The notes beneath the pieces were generated by a model, which saw only the letters and a list, made by a program, of their open reading frames with translations, did no database searches and was not told where the DNA came from. From assembly GCF_022374935.2 (NCBI RefSeq), contig NZ_CP092430.2, positions 1,674,001-1,738,000 of the forward strand: a stretch of 64,000 nucleotides of DNA. Reading direction: 5' to 3'. The translations under genes were made by a program, and so were the position numbers. This DNA comes from Mycolicibacter virginiensis. Its GTDB lineage: Bacteria; Actinomycetota; Actinomycetes; Mycobacteriales; Mycobacteriaceae. Shown one piece after another: positions 33,426-42,728 of this stretch (its first letter is position 1; each line of letters starts with the position of its first letter).

Positions 33426-35309
33426 ATCAGCAGTTTCGCCGACCAGACCTTCACCGCGCCGGCGCAGATACGGAACTTCTGCATCATCGCCCACATCGAC
33501 CATGGCAAGTCCACCTTGGCCGACCGGATGTTGCAGCTCACCGGCGTCGTCGACGACCGATCGATGCGGGCCCAGTACTTGGACCGGATGGACATCGAGC
33601 GGGAACGCGGCATCACCATCAAGGCGCAGAACGTCCGGCTGCCCTGGACGGTCAAGGAAGCGCGCAACGGTGCTCCCGCCGGCGACTACGTGCTGCATCT
33701 GATCGACACGCCCGGACACGTCGACTTCACCTACGAGGTTTCGCGTGCGCTGGAGGCCTGCGAGGGCGCCATCCTGCTGGTCGACGCCGCCCAGGGCATC
33801 GAGGCGCAGACCCTGGCCAACCTGTACCTGGCGCTCGACCGTGATCTGACCATCATTCCGGTGCTCAACAAGATCGACCTGCCCGCTGCCGACCCCGAGC
33901 GCTACGCCGGCGAACTGGCCCACATCATCGGCTGTGAGCCCGAAGACGTGCTGAAGGTGTCGGGCAAGACCGGCGAAGGCGTGGCCGAACTGCTCGACGA
34001 AGTGGTCAAGCAGGTGCCGGCTCCCACCGGCGATGCCGACGCGCCCGCGCGGGCGATGATCTTCGACTCGGTCTACGACATCTATCGCGGAGTGGTCACC
34101 TATGTCCGCGTCGTCGACGGCAAGATCACCCCGCGCGAGAAGATCGCCATGATGTCCACCGGTGCCACTCACGAGCTGCTGGAAGTCGGCATCGTCTCCC
34201 CGGAACCCAAGGCCACCAAGGGGCTTGGCGTCGGCGAGGTGGGTTACCTGATCACCGGTGTGAAGGACGTGCGCCAATCCAAGGTGGGTGACACCGTCAC
34301 CTCCGCACGCAACGGCGCCACCGAGGCGCTGACCGGATACCGCGAGCCCAAGCCGATGGTCTATTCCGGGCTGTACCCGGTGGACGGGTCGGACTACCCG
34401 AACCTGCGCGAGGCGCTGGACAAACTCCAGCTCAACGATGCTGCCCTGACCTACGAGCCGGAAACCTCGGTGGCGCTGGGCTTCGGTTTCCGGTGCGGCT
34501 TCCTGGGCTTGCTGCACATGGAGATCACCCGGGAGCGCCTGGAACGCGAGTTCAACCTCGACCTGATCTCCACTGCCCCCAACGTCGTCTACCGGGTGAT
34601 CAAAGAAGGCAAAGGCGGCGAGTCCGACGAGATCGTGGTGACCAACCCGTCTGACTGGCCGGAGGGCAAGATCCGCACCGTCTACGAGCCGGTCGTCAAG
34701 ACCACCGTGATCGCGCCGAGTGAGTTCGTCGGCACCATCATGGAGCTCTGCCAGTCCCGGCGTGGGGAGCTCGGCGGCATGGACTACCTCTCTGAAGAGC
34801 GGGTCGAACTGCGCTACACGTTGCCGTTGGGTGAGATCATCTTCGACTTCTTCGACTCGCTGAAGTCGCGCACTCGCGGCTACGCGAGCTTGGACTACGA
34901 GGAAGCCGGCGAGCAGGAGGCCGACTTGGTCAAGGTCGACATTCTGCTGCAGGGCGAGGCGGTGGACGCGTTCAGTGCGATCGTCCACAAGGATTCGGCC
35001 TCGGCCTACGGCAACAAGATGACCACCAAGCTCAAGGAGCTGATCCCGCGCCAGCAGTTCGAAGTGCCGGTGCAGGCAGCGATCGGCTCGAGAATCATTG
35101 CCCGCGAAAACATTCGGGCCATCCGCAAGGACGTGTTGTCCAAGTGCTACGGCGGTGACATCACCCGCAAGCGCAAGCTGCTGGAAAAGCAGAAAGAGGG
35201 CAAGAAGCGGATGAAGACCATCGGCCGTGTCGATGTGCCGCAGGAGGCATTCGTCGCGGCGCTGTCGACCGATAGTGCGGGTCCTGCCGGAGACAAGGCT
35301 AAGAAGTAG
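33426..35309 (+). CDS. lepA: elongation factor 4 (LepA), non-canonical start
   Basis: 627 aa if started at ATC 33426. LepA is a ribosome-binding GTPase that acts on stalled or initiating ribosomes. GTPase motifs: [20 protein letters not shown] and LNKIDL; the C-terminal LepA domain ends in a Lys-rich tail. There is no in-frame ATG, GTG or TTG before the P-loop: the first in-frame ATG (33516) would delete it, and a TGA closes the frame at 33357. AGGAG at 33415-33419 is 6 nt before ATC 33426 (reading [13 protein letters not shown]), which I take as the start. Confidence 0.88.
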   Translation: MSSFADQTFTAPAQIRNFCIIAHIDHGKSTLADRMLQLTGVVDDRSMRAQYLDRMDIERERGITIKAQNVRLPWTVKEARNGAPAGDYVLHLIDTPGHVDFTYEVSRALEACEGAILLVDAAQGIEAQTLANLYLALDRDLTIIPVLNKIDLPAADPERYAGELAHIIGCEPEDVLKVSGKTGEGVAELLDEVVKQVPAPTGDADAPARAMIFDSVYDIYRGVVTYVRVVDGKITPREKIAMMSTGATHELLEVGIVSPEPKATKGLGVGEVGYLITGVKDVRQSKVGDTVTSARNGATEALTGYREPKPMVYSGLYPVDGSDYPNLREALDKLQLNDAALTYEPETSVALGFGFRCGFLGLLHMEITRERLEREFNLDLISTAPNVVYRVIKEGKGGESDEIVVTNPSDWPEGKIRTVYEPVVKTTVIAPSEFVGTIMELCQSRRGELGGMDYLSEERVELRYTLPLGEIIFDFFDSLKSRTRGYASLDYEEAGEQEADLVKVDILLQGEAVDAFSAIVHKDSASAYGNKMTTKLKELIPRQQFEVPVQAAIGSRIIARENIRAIRKDVLSKCYGGDITRKRKLLEKQKEGKKRMKTIGRVDVPQEAFVAALSTDSAGPAGDKAKK

Positions 35310-36070
35310 TGACCTCGCGGGCAGGCACGATCGCGGCGGGCGCGGTGGCGGTCGTGCTGCTGGCCAGCGGGTGTACCACGGTGGTCTCCGGAACCGTCCG
35401 GCCCGCACCCGGATTGGCGCCCACGCCCGTGACCGGGATGGCGGTCCGGCAGGTATTGCTCGATGACTCTGAGCTGTCGAAGCTGACCGGCCAGCCCTTC
35501 CGCAGCGACCCCTCCATCCCGCCGCGGTTCGGCGGTCTCGACGAGCTACCCGACGCGTGGGAGTCAGCCGATCCACAAGACTGTGTCGGCGCAGCGGTTG
35601 GCGGTCAGCGCAGTGTCTACAGTGCCGCCCGGGTTCGCGACGCCGCCCATGAGTTCTGGGACAGCTCCAGCGACGACTCGCCGCTGACCGGGGTGGGCGA
35701 GGCGGTCATCGCACTGGACAGTGCCGCAGACGCCGACGCGCTCTTCGAGAAGTTCGCTCAGCAGTGGGGCAGCTGTGACGGGGTAGTGGTGACGCGGGAC
35801 AGCGGGACTGACAGCGAGGCCAGCGGTGAGATCACCGACGTCGCCAACCAGGACGCGGTAATGGTGGCCACTGTGCGCACCAGTGTGGACGGTGAAGCGG
35901 GACTACGGGTTTCGCGGGCGCTCGCGGCGCGGGTGAACTGCGTCGTCGACGTCGATGTGTTTTGGTTCGTCGAGGACGATGACCACTCCGGTGCGCCGCC
36001 CGCCGGCGACTCCACGGCCGCCGACCTGGCTCGGGCGATGCTGGACAAGGTCCGCAACCTCAGCGGCTGA
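35309..36070 (+). CDS. lppR: sensor-domain lipoprotein LppR
   Basis: 253-aa lipoprotein: signal peptide with lipobox LLASGC (Cys about residue 22), then an extracellular domain of the PknH-sensor type with the pattern LTGQPFRSDPS, DCVGAAVGGQRSVY and FVEDDDHSG. Two cysteines in the C-terminal half (GSCDG and VNCVV) may pair, as in that family. The start GTG uses the last base of the lepA TAG. The ligand is unknown. The gene after lepA in M. tuberculosis is lppR. Confidence 0.85.
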   Translation: MTSRAGTIAAGAVAVVLLASGCTTVVSGTVRPAPGLAPTPVTGMAVRQVLLDDSELSKLTGQPFRSDPSIPPRFGGLDELPDAWESADPQDCVGAAVGGQRSVYSAARVRDAAHEFWDSSSDDSPLTGVGEAVIALDSAADADALFEKFAQQWGSCDGVVVTRDSGTDSEASGEITDVANQDAVMVATVRTSVDGEAGLRVSRALAARVNCVVDVDVFWFVEDDDHSGAPPAGDSTAADLARAMLDKVRNLSG

Positions 36071-36117
36071 CCCCGGCCGAGCGTGAAGCTGGCGTCACAC
36101 TCGGCGAAGCGAAAGCC

Positions 36118-38169
36118 CTACATAGGGGCGTTCGCGGGCTGGAAACCACCGGTGGAGTCGGCCTCCTCCTCAGCCCGAATCACGTGGACGACCGCGTTGA
36201 TCAGCGCCAGGTGGGTGAAGGCCTGCGGGAAGTTGCCCAAGTGCCGGCCGGTGCGGGGCTCGATCTCCTCGGCGTAGAGATGCAACGGGCTGGCGAACGA
36301 CAGCAGCCGCTCGCACAGATGCTTGGCCCGGCTCACTTCGCCGATCTCGACCAGTGCCGAGACCAGCCAGAACGAGCAGATGGTGAAGGTGCCCTCGGCG
36401 CCGGACAGTCCGTCGTCAGTCTCTTCGGTGCGGTAGCGCAGCACCAGGCCGTCTTCGGTGAGTTCTTCGGCGATCGCCATGACGGTGGCGCGCACTCGTG
36501 GATCGTCGGCCGGCAGGAACCGGGTGAGCACCACCAGCAGCAATGACGCGTCCAGCGCCGTGCTGCCGTAGGTCTGGGTCAGCACGCCGCGGGAATCCAC
36601 TCCGTTGGCCAGCACGTCAGCCTTGATCTCCTCGGCGATCGCCCGCCACTGCTTGGCGTAGGAGACCGCGCCCTGCAGCTCCGCCAGTTTCGACCCGCGG
36701 TCCAGCGCCACCCAGCACATCACCTTCGACGAGGTGAAGTGCTGCGGTTCGCCGCGCACCTCCCAGATGCCTCGGTCGGGTTCGCGCCAGTGCTTGATCG
36801 CCTCTTCCACTTGACGTTTCAGCACCGGCCACAGGGTCTCTGGGATCTGCTCACGAGACTTCGCGTGCAGGTAGACCGAGTCCAGCATGGTGCCCCAGAT
36901 GTCGTGCTGTTGCTGGTTGTAGGCGCCATTGCCGATCCGCACCGGACGGGCGTTGTCGTAGCCGGACAGGTGGTCCAGCTCCTGCTCCACCAGTTCGTGC
37001 TCCCCGCCGACGCCGTACATCACTTGCAGCGGGTGTTGCTGCCCGTTGTTGACGCCGGAAACGTCGGCGATGAACGAGAAGAAGTCGTCGGCCTCGCGGT
37101 CCAGGCCCAGCGTGTACAGGCCCCACAGGGTGAACGCCGAATCGCGTACCCAGCTGTACCGATAGTCCCAATTCCGTTCGCCCTGAGGCGTTTCCGGCAA
37201 CGAGGTCGTGGGCGCAGCCAGCAGTGCCCCGGTCGGTGAGTAGGTCAGGCCCTTCAGCGTCAGCGCGCTGCGCTGCAGATACGAGCGCCACGGATGGTCG
37301 GGGAAGTTTCCGATATTGATCCACTGCCGCCAGCACTCGGTGGTGTTCCACATCTTGTCCGCGGCCTCGGCATAGCTTTGCGGCGCAGGGTGTTTCGACC
37401 AGCTCAAGGCCACGAAGACGTCGTCGCCCTCGGTCAGTCGGGTGCGGGCTCGGGCTTCACGGCCCTCCAGGCCCAGCCGCAGATTCGTCGTCAGGCGCAG
37501 GGTCGGGTGGGCATCCGGATTCTGTCGGGCCCGCGCGATTGCCTCGCCATAGGCATTGGCCGAGTATTCCCACGTGGCGCTGGTGCGGTGATAGTCGAAT
37601 GCCGGCTCGCAGCTCATGGTCAGCTCGACGGTGCCACTGACGCAACGCACCGTGCGCAGCAGGATGTGCTCGGCGTCCCAATCGGTGGGGGTCCGCCGGT
37701 GCGTCTGCGACCGCGCGTCGATGTCGTGCCACTTACCCATCACCAGCGCGTCCCGCACGATCAGCCAGCCGGTGTGGGTCTGCCAGGTGGTTTCCATGAT
37801 CGGGCTGCCGGGCAGGTAGCGCCGGGCCGCGGGCACCGACACCCCGTAGGGCCCGAGCCGAAAATGTCCGGCGCTGCGGTCCAACAGGGCACCGAAAACG
37901 CTGGGGGAGTCCGGGCGCGGCAGGCACATCCACTCCACCGAGCCTGCCGCCGAGATCAGGCAGGTGTTCTCGCAATCCGAGAGAAACGCGTAGTCGGCGA
38001 TCGGGGGAAACGGATTGCGGACCTGGCTTTGTGTCGCCGCATACGGCACCGGGGCAGTCGCCGATAGGGGCGGTGGCGTCGGGGCAGCGGTGTTGGTGCC
38101 TCCGGCCGGAGTGGTGACGTCAGGGGCGGTCTTGGCGGGTGCATCGCCCGGCGGGGTGTGCAGGTCCAT
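36118..38169 (-). CDS. trehalase, glycoside hydrolase family 15
   Basis: 683 aa. Mycobacterial GH15 trehalases split trehalose into two glucose molecules. The N-terminus is a Pro/Ala-rich extension, then PIADYAFLSDCENTCLIS begins the beta-sandwich domain. The (alpha/alpha)6 barrel includes the family motif NWDYRYSWVRDSAFTLWGLY and later LYAEEIEPRTGRHLGNFPQA, a region near a catalytic acid. I chose ATG 38169; a longer frame upstream runs into the tandem repeats. It is convergent with lppR, 47 bp apart. Confidence 0.88.
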   Translation of the reverse strand: MDLHTPPGDAPAKTAPDVTTPAGGTNTAAPTPPPLSATAPVPYAATQSQVRNPFPPIADYAFLSDCENTCLISAAGSVEWMCLPRPDSPSVFGALLDRSAGHFRLGPYGVSVPAARRYLPGSPIMETTWQTHTGWLIVRDALVMGKWHDIDARSQTHRRTPTDWDAEHILLRTVRCVSGTVELTMSCEPAFDYHRTSATWEYSANAYGEAIARARQNPDAHPTLRLTTNLRLGLEGREARARTRLTEGDDVFVALSWSKHPAPQSYAEAADKMWNTTECWRQWINIGNFPDHPWRSYLQRSALTLKGLTYSPTGALLAAPTTSLPETPQGERNWDYRYSWVRDSAFTLWGLYTLGLDREADDFFSFIADVSGVNNGQQHPLQVMYGVGGEHELVEQELDHLSGYDNARPVRIGNGAYNQQQHDIWGTMLDSVYLHAKSREQIPETLWPVLKRQVEEAIKHWREPDRGIWEVRGEPQHFTSSKVMCWVALDRGSKLAELQGAVSYAKQWRAIAEEIKADVLANGVDSRGVLTQTYGSTALDASLLLVVLTRFLPADDPRVRATVMAIAEELTEDGLVLRYRTEETDDGLSGAEGTFTICSFWLVSALVEIGEVSRAKHLCERLLSFASPLHLYAEEIEPRTGRHLGNFPQAFTHLALINAVVHVIRAEEEADSTGGFQPANAPM

Positions 38170-38262
38170 TCCGTCATCATCTCTGGCGACATGGCGCGCG
38201 TCCACCCGGATCGGTCGATATTGGCTTCGGCCGGCGGCCCGCCAGGGGTAACGGCAACGACC

Positions 38263-38393
38263 CGCTTCGCCCGGCTTCGCCGCGCTTGCGATCGCGGCTG
38301 TGCCGATGGCGGCGATCCGCTTCGCCCGGCTTCGCCGCGCTTGCGATCGCGGCGATCCGCTTCGCCCGGCTTCGCCGCGCTTGCGATCGCGGC
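38263..38393. repeat. three-copy GC-rich repeat
   Basis: A 36-bp core beginning CGCTTCGCCCGGCTTCGCCG and ending TTGCGATCGCGGC occurs at 38263, 38318 and 38358, identical in all three (spacing 55 and 40 bp). It fills the divergent gap between the trehalase gene and the small membrane gene, so it covers their promoters. Confidence 0.9.
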
Positions 38394-38406
38394 TAAGGTT
38401 ATCCGG

Positions 38407-38604
38407 GTGGTGGGCTTTCTGAGCTGGTGGGACGGTGTCGAGCTGTGGCTGTCCGGCCTCGGCTTCGTGGTACAGACCGCGGTGGTGATGCCGGTGGTGT
38501 TGTTGCTGGCCTACGGCTTGGCCTCGGTGTTGGACGCGGTACTGGGGGAGGGAATACGGGTGCAGGAGCGTGTCCGGCACGGTCGTGACGGTGGGGCCCG
38601 CTGA
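38407..38604 (+). CDS. small membrane protein
   Basis: 65 aa from GTG 38407 (or the next codon, also GTG). One transmembrane helix (about residues 17-40, FVVQTAVVMPVVLLLAYGLA) is followed by a basic cytoplasmic tail. Its stop overlaps the start of a 25-aa membrane peptide. A similar small membrane gene lies between the trehalase and subI genes in M. tuberculosis. Function unknown. Confidence 0.68.
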   Translation: MVGFLSWWDGVELWLSGLGFVVQTAVVMPVVLLLAYGLASVLDAVLGEGIRVQERVRHGRDGGAR

Positions 38605-38681
38605 TGCCTCGTTCGCAGGTGACGCTGGTGCTGGTCAGCCTAATTGTGCTGGTGATCGTCACCTGGCTGCTGACGCGCTGA
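38604..38681 (+). CDS. 25-aa single-helix membrane peptide
   Basis: ATG 38604 shares a base with the previous TGA. The sequence starts MPRSQVTLVLVSLIVLVIVT and ends with a basic residue: one transmembrane helix and nothing else. Overlap coupling and the hydrophobic codon pattern support it. It may act with the preceding membrane protein. Confidence 0.55.
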   Translation: MPRSQVTLVLVSLIVLVIVTWLLTR

Positions 38682-38730
38682 CCAGCTAGACCCGCCGAAC
38701 CGGGCCGGGGTTGCGCGCGCCGGCCTCTGT

Positions 38731-38743
38731 TATGCTTCCCCGC
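38731..38743 (+). promoter_or_regulatory. leaderless promoter of the subI leader ORF
   Basis: TATGCT (-10, TANNNT) at 38731-38736, then 7 nt, then ATG 38744. This is the usual spacing for a leaderless start. Confidence 0.65.
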
Positions 38744-38842
38744 ATGTTCGCAGCGACCGGTGACCGGCAGCGCCAGTTTTTGGCGTTCCCGAAGCTCGCC
38801 GTGATCACTTCCGCTGTGGCCGACCTGCACTGTTGTCGCTGA
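38744..38842 (+). CDS. cysteine-codon leader peptide of the sulfate operon
   Basis: 32-aa ORF ending DLHCCR, with two adjacent Cys codons just before the stop. It starts leaderless at ATG 38744 and precedes subI by 127 bp. In M. smegmatis, leaderless polycysteine ORFs ahead of sulfur genes act as cysteine-responsive attenuators: low Cys-tRNA stalls the ribosome and favours readthrough. The context here (subI-cysTWA) and the terminator-like hairpin behind it fit that mechanism. Confidence 0.7.
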   Translation: MFAATGDRQRQFLAFPKLAVITSAVADLHCCR

Positions 38843-38846
38843 TACC

Positions 38847-38878
38847 GCACCCGTCGGCGTACCGGTGTCGTCTTTTTT
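38847..38878 (+). terminator. attenuator-type terminator ahead of subI
   Basis: GCACC (38847-38851) can pair with GGTGT (38864-38868), followed by TCGTC and six T (38873-38878). It begins 5 nt after the leader stop, so a ribosome stalled at the Cys codons would affect it. Confidence 0.5.
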
Positions 38879-38969
38879 GACGCACGTTCTTTGAATCGAA
38901 CGCCTTTCGCGATCCGACGGACAAGCATTCTTGCCGACGTCTAAACGGATTCGCCCGGAAAGGTCATCA

Positions 38970-40001
38970 ATGCCCAATACCATCGCGCGCAGCATCGCGC
39001 TGGCACTGGCCGCCGCCATGGCAGTCACCACACTCGCCGGGTGTGGCGGCGGACCCAGCGATGTCGTCGGAGGTGGTGAGCGCTCTGAGGCGCACACCAC
39101 CCTGACGCTGGTGGCCTACGCGGTTCCCGAACCGGGTTGGAGCAAGGTGATCCCGGCCTTCTACAACACTGAGGCGGGCGCCGACGTTCAGGTCGTCACC
39201 TCCTACGGCGCATCGGGCGATCAGTCCCGCGGAGTCGCCAGCGGCAAACCCGCTGACATCGTGAACTTCTCGGTGGAACCCGACGTCACCCGATTGGTGA
39301 AGGCCGGCAAGGTCGCCGAGGACTGGAACGCCGATGTCACCAGGGGTATCCCGTTCGGTTCGGTGGTGACCTTGGTAGTCCGGCAGGGCAACCCCAAGCA
39401 CATCAACGGCTGGGACGACCTGTTGCGGCCCGGGGTCGAGGTGATCAGCCCCAGCCCGCTGAGCTCTGGATCGGCCAAATGGAATCTGCTGGCTCCGTAT
39501 GCCGTCAAGAGCGAGGGCGGCAAGAACCCGCAGGCCGGACTGGACTTTATCGAGCAGCTGGTCAGTGACCATTTCAAGCTGCGCCCGGGCTCCGGTCGTG
39601 AGGCCACCGACGTGTTCCTGCAGGGCAGCGGCGACGTGCTGATCAGCTACGAGAACGAGGCGATCGCGGTCGAGCGCAAGGGCAAGCCGGTGGAGCACGT
39701 CAACCCGTCGCAGACCTTCAAGATCGAGAACCCGTTGGCCGTGGTGACCTCCAGTCGCCACCTGGACACCGTCACCGCTTTCAAGAATTTCCAGTACACG
39801 GCAGCGGCGCAACGCCTCTGGGCCGAAGCCGGGTTCCGTCCGGCCGACCCGAGCATCGCCGACGAATTCCGCCACGCGTTCCCGGACCCGGACAAACTGT
39901 GGACCATCGCCGACCTCGGCGGGTGGGAGGTTGTCGACAACTCCCTCTTCGACAAGTCGAGCGGCGCCATCACCAAGATCTACACCCGGGTTACCGGATG
40001 A
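38970..40001 (+). CDS. subI: sulfate-binding lipoprotein SubI
   Basis: 343-aa periplasmic sulfate/thiosulfate-binding protein. The lipobox is TLAGC (Cys about residue 25). The binding fold starts TTLTLVAYAVPEPGWSKVIP, followed by SYGASGDQSRGVASGKPAD and the EVISPSPLSSGSAKWN motif. It delivers sulfate to CysT-CysW-CysA. The ATG has GGAAAGG upstream. The 3' end overlaps cysT by 4 nt. Confidence 0.93.
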   Translation: MPNTIARSIALALAAAMAVTTLAGCGGGPSDVVGGGERSEAHTTLTLVAYAVPEPGWSKVIPAFYNTEAGADVQVVTSYGASGDQSRGVASGKPADIVNFSVEPDVTRLVKAGKVAEDWNADVTRGIPFGSVVTLVVRQGNPKHINGWDDLLRPGVEVISPSPLSSGSAKWNLLAPYAVKSEGGKNPQAGLDFIEQLVSDHFKLRPGSGREATDVFLQGSGDVLISYENEAIAVERKGKPVEHVNPSQTFKIENPLAVVTSSRHLDTVTAFKNFQYTAAAQRLWAEAGFRPADPSIADEFRHAFPDPDKLWTIADLGGWEVVDNSLFDKSSGAITKIYTRVTG

Positions 40002-40849
40002 GCGCGGCACTGGTCAGCGCGGAGACTCGCGCCGGCGAGGGCGGGGACCACTCGAGGTTCCGACGTGAAGGGGTGTCGCTGCGCGTCGGTGCCGCCACGG
40101 TGTGGCTGTCGCTGATCGTGTTGGCGCCGCTGGCCGCGATCGCATGGCAGGCCGGTGGCGGCGGATGGCGGGCGTTCCAACTGGCGGTCACCTCGCACGC
40201 CGCACTGCAGTCGTTCCGGGTGACGCTGACGATCGCAGCCGGGGTCACCGTACTCAACCTGGTGTTTGGTCTGTTGATCGCGTGGGTTCTGGTGCGCGAC
40301 GACTTCTTTGGCAAGCGCTTCATCGATGTGATCATCGATCTGCCGTTCGCGTTGCCCACCATCGTCGCGAGCCTGGTGATGCTGGCGCTCTACGGTCCTG
40401 CCAGCCCGGTGCACGTGCACCTGCAGCACACCGCCTGGGGCGTCGGCCTGGCGCTGGCGTTCGTCACGCTGCCCTTCGTGGTGCGATCCGTGCAACCGGT
40501 GCTGCTGGAGATCGACCGGGAGGTCGAGGAAGCGGCCGCGTCGCTGGGTGCCTCCGGGCTGACTATCTTCCGCGCCGTGGTGCTGCCCGCGCTGACCCCG
40601 GCACTGTTGACGGGGGCGGGACTGGCGTTCTCGCGGGCGATCGGCGAGTTCGGCTCGGTGGTGTTGATCGGTGGCGCAGTGCCCGGTAAGACCGAGGTTT
40701 CCTCGCAGTGGATCCGCACGCTGATCGAGAACGACGACCGGACCGGTGCGGCGGCGATCTCGTTGGTGTTGCTCGGGGTGTCGTTCCTGGTGCTGCTCGC
40801 ATTGCGGGTGCTGGGATCGCGCGTGAGCAAGCGGCAGGAGAGGTCCTGA
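39998..40849 (+). CDS. cysT: sulfate ABC transporter permease CysT
   Basis: 283-aa inner-membrane permease with six helices. The cytoplasmic ATPase-coupling loop EEAAASLGASGLTIFRAVVL (EAAxxxG type) is present, as is FALPTIVASLVM. The ATG overlaps the subI stop. It forms the channel with CysW. Confidence 0.93.
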   Translation: MSAALVSAETRAGEGGDHSRFRREGVSLRVGAATVWLSLIVLAPLAAIAWQAGGGGWRAFQLAVTSHAALQSFRVTLTIAAGVTVLNLVFGLLIAWVLVRDDFFGKRFIDVIIDLPFALPTIVASLVMLALYGPASPVHVHLQHTAWGVGLALAFVTLPFVVRSVQPVLLEIDREVEEAAASLGASGLTIFRAVVLPALTPALLTGAGLAFSRAIGEFGSVVLIGGAVPGKTEVSSQWIRTLIENDDRTGAAAISLVLLGVSFLVLLALRVLGSRVSKRQERS

Positions 40850-40850
40850 C

Positions 40851-41663
40851 ATGACGTCGACACGGAAATTCCGCTATCTGTTCCGGTTCCTGGCGGTGGC
40901 CTACATCGGGCTGCTGTTGATCGTCCCGGTGTCGCTGATCCTGTGGCGCAGCTTCGAACCCGGGTTAGGGCAGTTCTTCGACTACATCTCCACGCCGGCT
41001 GCCATCTCCGCGCTGCAGCTGTCGCTGCTGGTGGTGGCGATCGTGGTGCCACTGAACGTCATTTTCGGTATTCCTACAGCATTGGTATTGGCGCGCAATA
41101 AGTTCCGCGGCAAGGGCGTGCTGCAGGCGATCATCGACCTGCCGTTCGCGGTTTCTCCGGTGATCGTGGGTGTGGCGCTGGTCGTGCTGTGGGGATCTGC
41201 GGGGTTGTTGGGCTTCGTCGAGAACGACTGGGGTTTCAAAATCATCTTCGGTCTGCCCGGCATCGTGCTGGCCAGCATCTTCGTCACGCTGCCGTTCGTG
41301 ATCCGGGAAGTCGAACCGGTGCTGCACGAACTGGGCACCGATATGGAAGAAGCGTCGGCCACGCTGGGTTCGAGCTGGTGGCAGACGTTCTGGCGGATCA
41401 CGCTGCCGTCGATCCGTTGGGGGCTGACGTACGGGATCGTGCTCACGGTGGCGCGCACCCTCGGTGAGTACGGCGCGGTGTTGATCGTGTCGTCCAATCT
41501 GCCCGGAAAGTCCCAGACGCTGACGCTGCTGGTGTCTGACCGTTACAACCGCGGCGCCGAATACGGCGCCTACGCCTTGTCCACGCTGTTGATGACTGTG
41601 TCGGTGTTGGTCTTGATCGTTCAGGTGGTGCTCGACGTTCGGGCCGGAAAGGGAGACAAATGA
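40851..41663 (+). CDS. cysW: sulfate ABC transporter permease CysW
   Basis: 270-aa permease. It begins with a transmembrane helix ([20 protein letters not shown]) and has the coupling loop [20 protein letters not shown]. The start is 1 nt after the cysT stop; the end overlaps cysA (ATGA). It partners CysT. Confidence 0.93.
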   Translation: MTSTRKFRYLFRFLAVAYIGLLLIVPVSLILWRSFEPGLGQFFDYISTPAAISALQLSLLVVAIVVPLNVIFGIPTALVLARNKFRGKGVLQAIIDLPFAVSPVIVGVALVVLWGSAGLLGFVENDWGFKIIFGLPGIVLASIFVTLPFVIREVEPVLHELGTDMEEASATLGSSWWQTFWRITLPSIRWGLTYGIVLTVARTLGEYGAVLIVSSNLPGKSQTLTLLVSDRYNRGAEYGAYALSTLLMTVSVLVLIVQVVLDVRAGKGDK

Positions 41664-42700
41664 GCAACGCAATCACGGTGCGCGGGGCGAACAAGCGCTA
41701 CGGCGACTTCGTCGCGTTGGATAACGTCGACTTCGCGGTCCCGTCCGGTTCGTTGACGGCGCTGCTCGGCCCCAGCGGCTCGGGTAAGTCGACGCTGCTA
41801 CGCGCCATCGCCGGCCTGGACCACCCGGACAGCGGAACGGTCACCATTAATGGCGTCGACGTCACCGGTGTGCCGCCGCAGCGGCGCGGCATCGGATTCG
41901 TCTTCCAGCACTACGCGGCGTTCAAGCACATGACGGTGCGCGACAACGTGGCGTTCGGGCTCAAGATCCGCAAGCGGCCCAAGGCAGAGATCAAGGACAA
42001 GGTAGACAACCTGCTGGAAGTGGTGGGGCTCAGCGGTTTCCAGACCCGCTATCCCAACCAGCTGTCCGGCGGTCAGCGTCAGCGGATGGCCCTGGCACGG
42101 GCTCTTGCCGTGGACCCGCAGGTGCTGCTGCTCGACGAGCCGTTCGGGGCGCTGGACGCCAAGGTCCGGGAAGACCTGCGGGCCTGGCTGCGTCGCCTGC
42201 ACGACGAGGTGCACGTCACCACGGTGCTGGTCACCCACGACCAGGCCGAGGCGCTGGACGTCGCAGACCGGATCGCGGTGCTGAATCAGGGCCGCATCGA
42301 GCAGCTCGGCACCCCGACCGAGGTCTACGACGCTCCGGCGAACGCGTTCGTCATGTCGTTCTTGGGCGCGGTGTCCTCGCTCAACGGGGCCCTGGTCCGT
42401 CCGCACGACATCCGGGTCGGGCGCACCCCCGACATGGCGGTGTCCGCGGCGACCGTAGACGGCGCCGACGGGGTCGGTGTGCTGCGTGCCACCGTCGACC
42501 GGGTGGTGGCGCTGGGCTTCGAGGTGCGAGTCGAGCTCACCAATGCCGCCACTGGAGTGCCGTTCACCGCCCAGATCACCCGCGGTGACGCCGAAGCGCT
42601 CGCGCTGGCCGAGGGGGACACCGTCTACGTGCGGGCCACCCGGGTGCCGCCGTTGAGTGACGTGGCGGCAGTGGGCGCGGCGGTACCGGCGTCAGGGTAA
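41660..42700 (+). CDS. cysA: sulfate ABC transporter ATPase CysA
   Basis: 346-aa ATPase. Walker [11 protein letters not shown]-loop in [14 protein letters not shown], signature [15 protein letters not shown], Walker [13 protein letters not shown] and switch His in [13 protein letters not shown]-terminal TOBE-like domain follows ([12 protein letters not shown]). It powers CysT/CysW and closes the operon. Confidence 0.94.
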   Translation: MSNAITVRGANKRYGDFVALDNVDFAVPSGSLTALLGPSGSGKSTLLRAIAGLDHPDSGTVTINGVDVTGVPPQRRGIGFVFQHYAAFKHMTVRDNVAFGLKIRKRPKAEIKDKVDNLLEVVGLSGFQTRYPNQLSGGQRQRMALARALAVDPQVLLLDEPFGALDAKVREDLRAWLRRLHDEVHVTTVLVTHDQAEALDVADRIAVLNQGRIEQLGTPTEVYDAPANAFVMSFLGAVSSLNGALVRPHDIRVGRTPDMAVSAATVDGADGVGVLRATVDRVVALGFEVRVELTNAATGVPFTAQITRGDAEALALAEGDTVYVRATRVPPLSDVAAVGAAVPASG

Positions 42701-42728
42701 GCCCCTGCGGCCGGACTGCCGGTATGCC

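Noticed and set aside
33396..35576. 726-aa leftward open frame opposite lepA
   Set aside because: Mirror of a high-GC coding strand; His/Gln/Asp-rich translation without domain patterns, while lepA on the other strand is certain.
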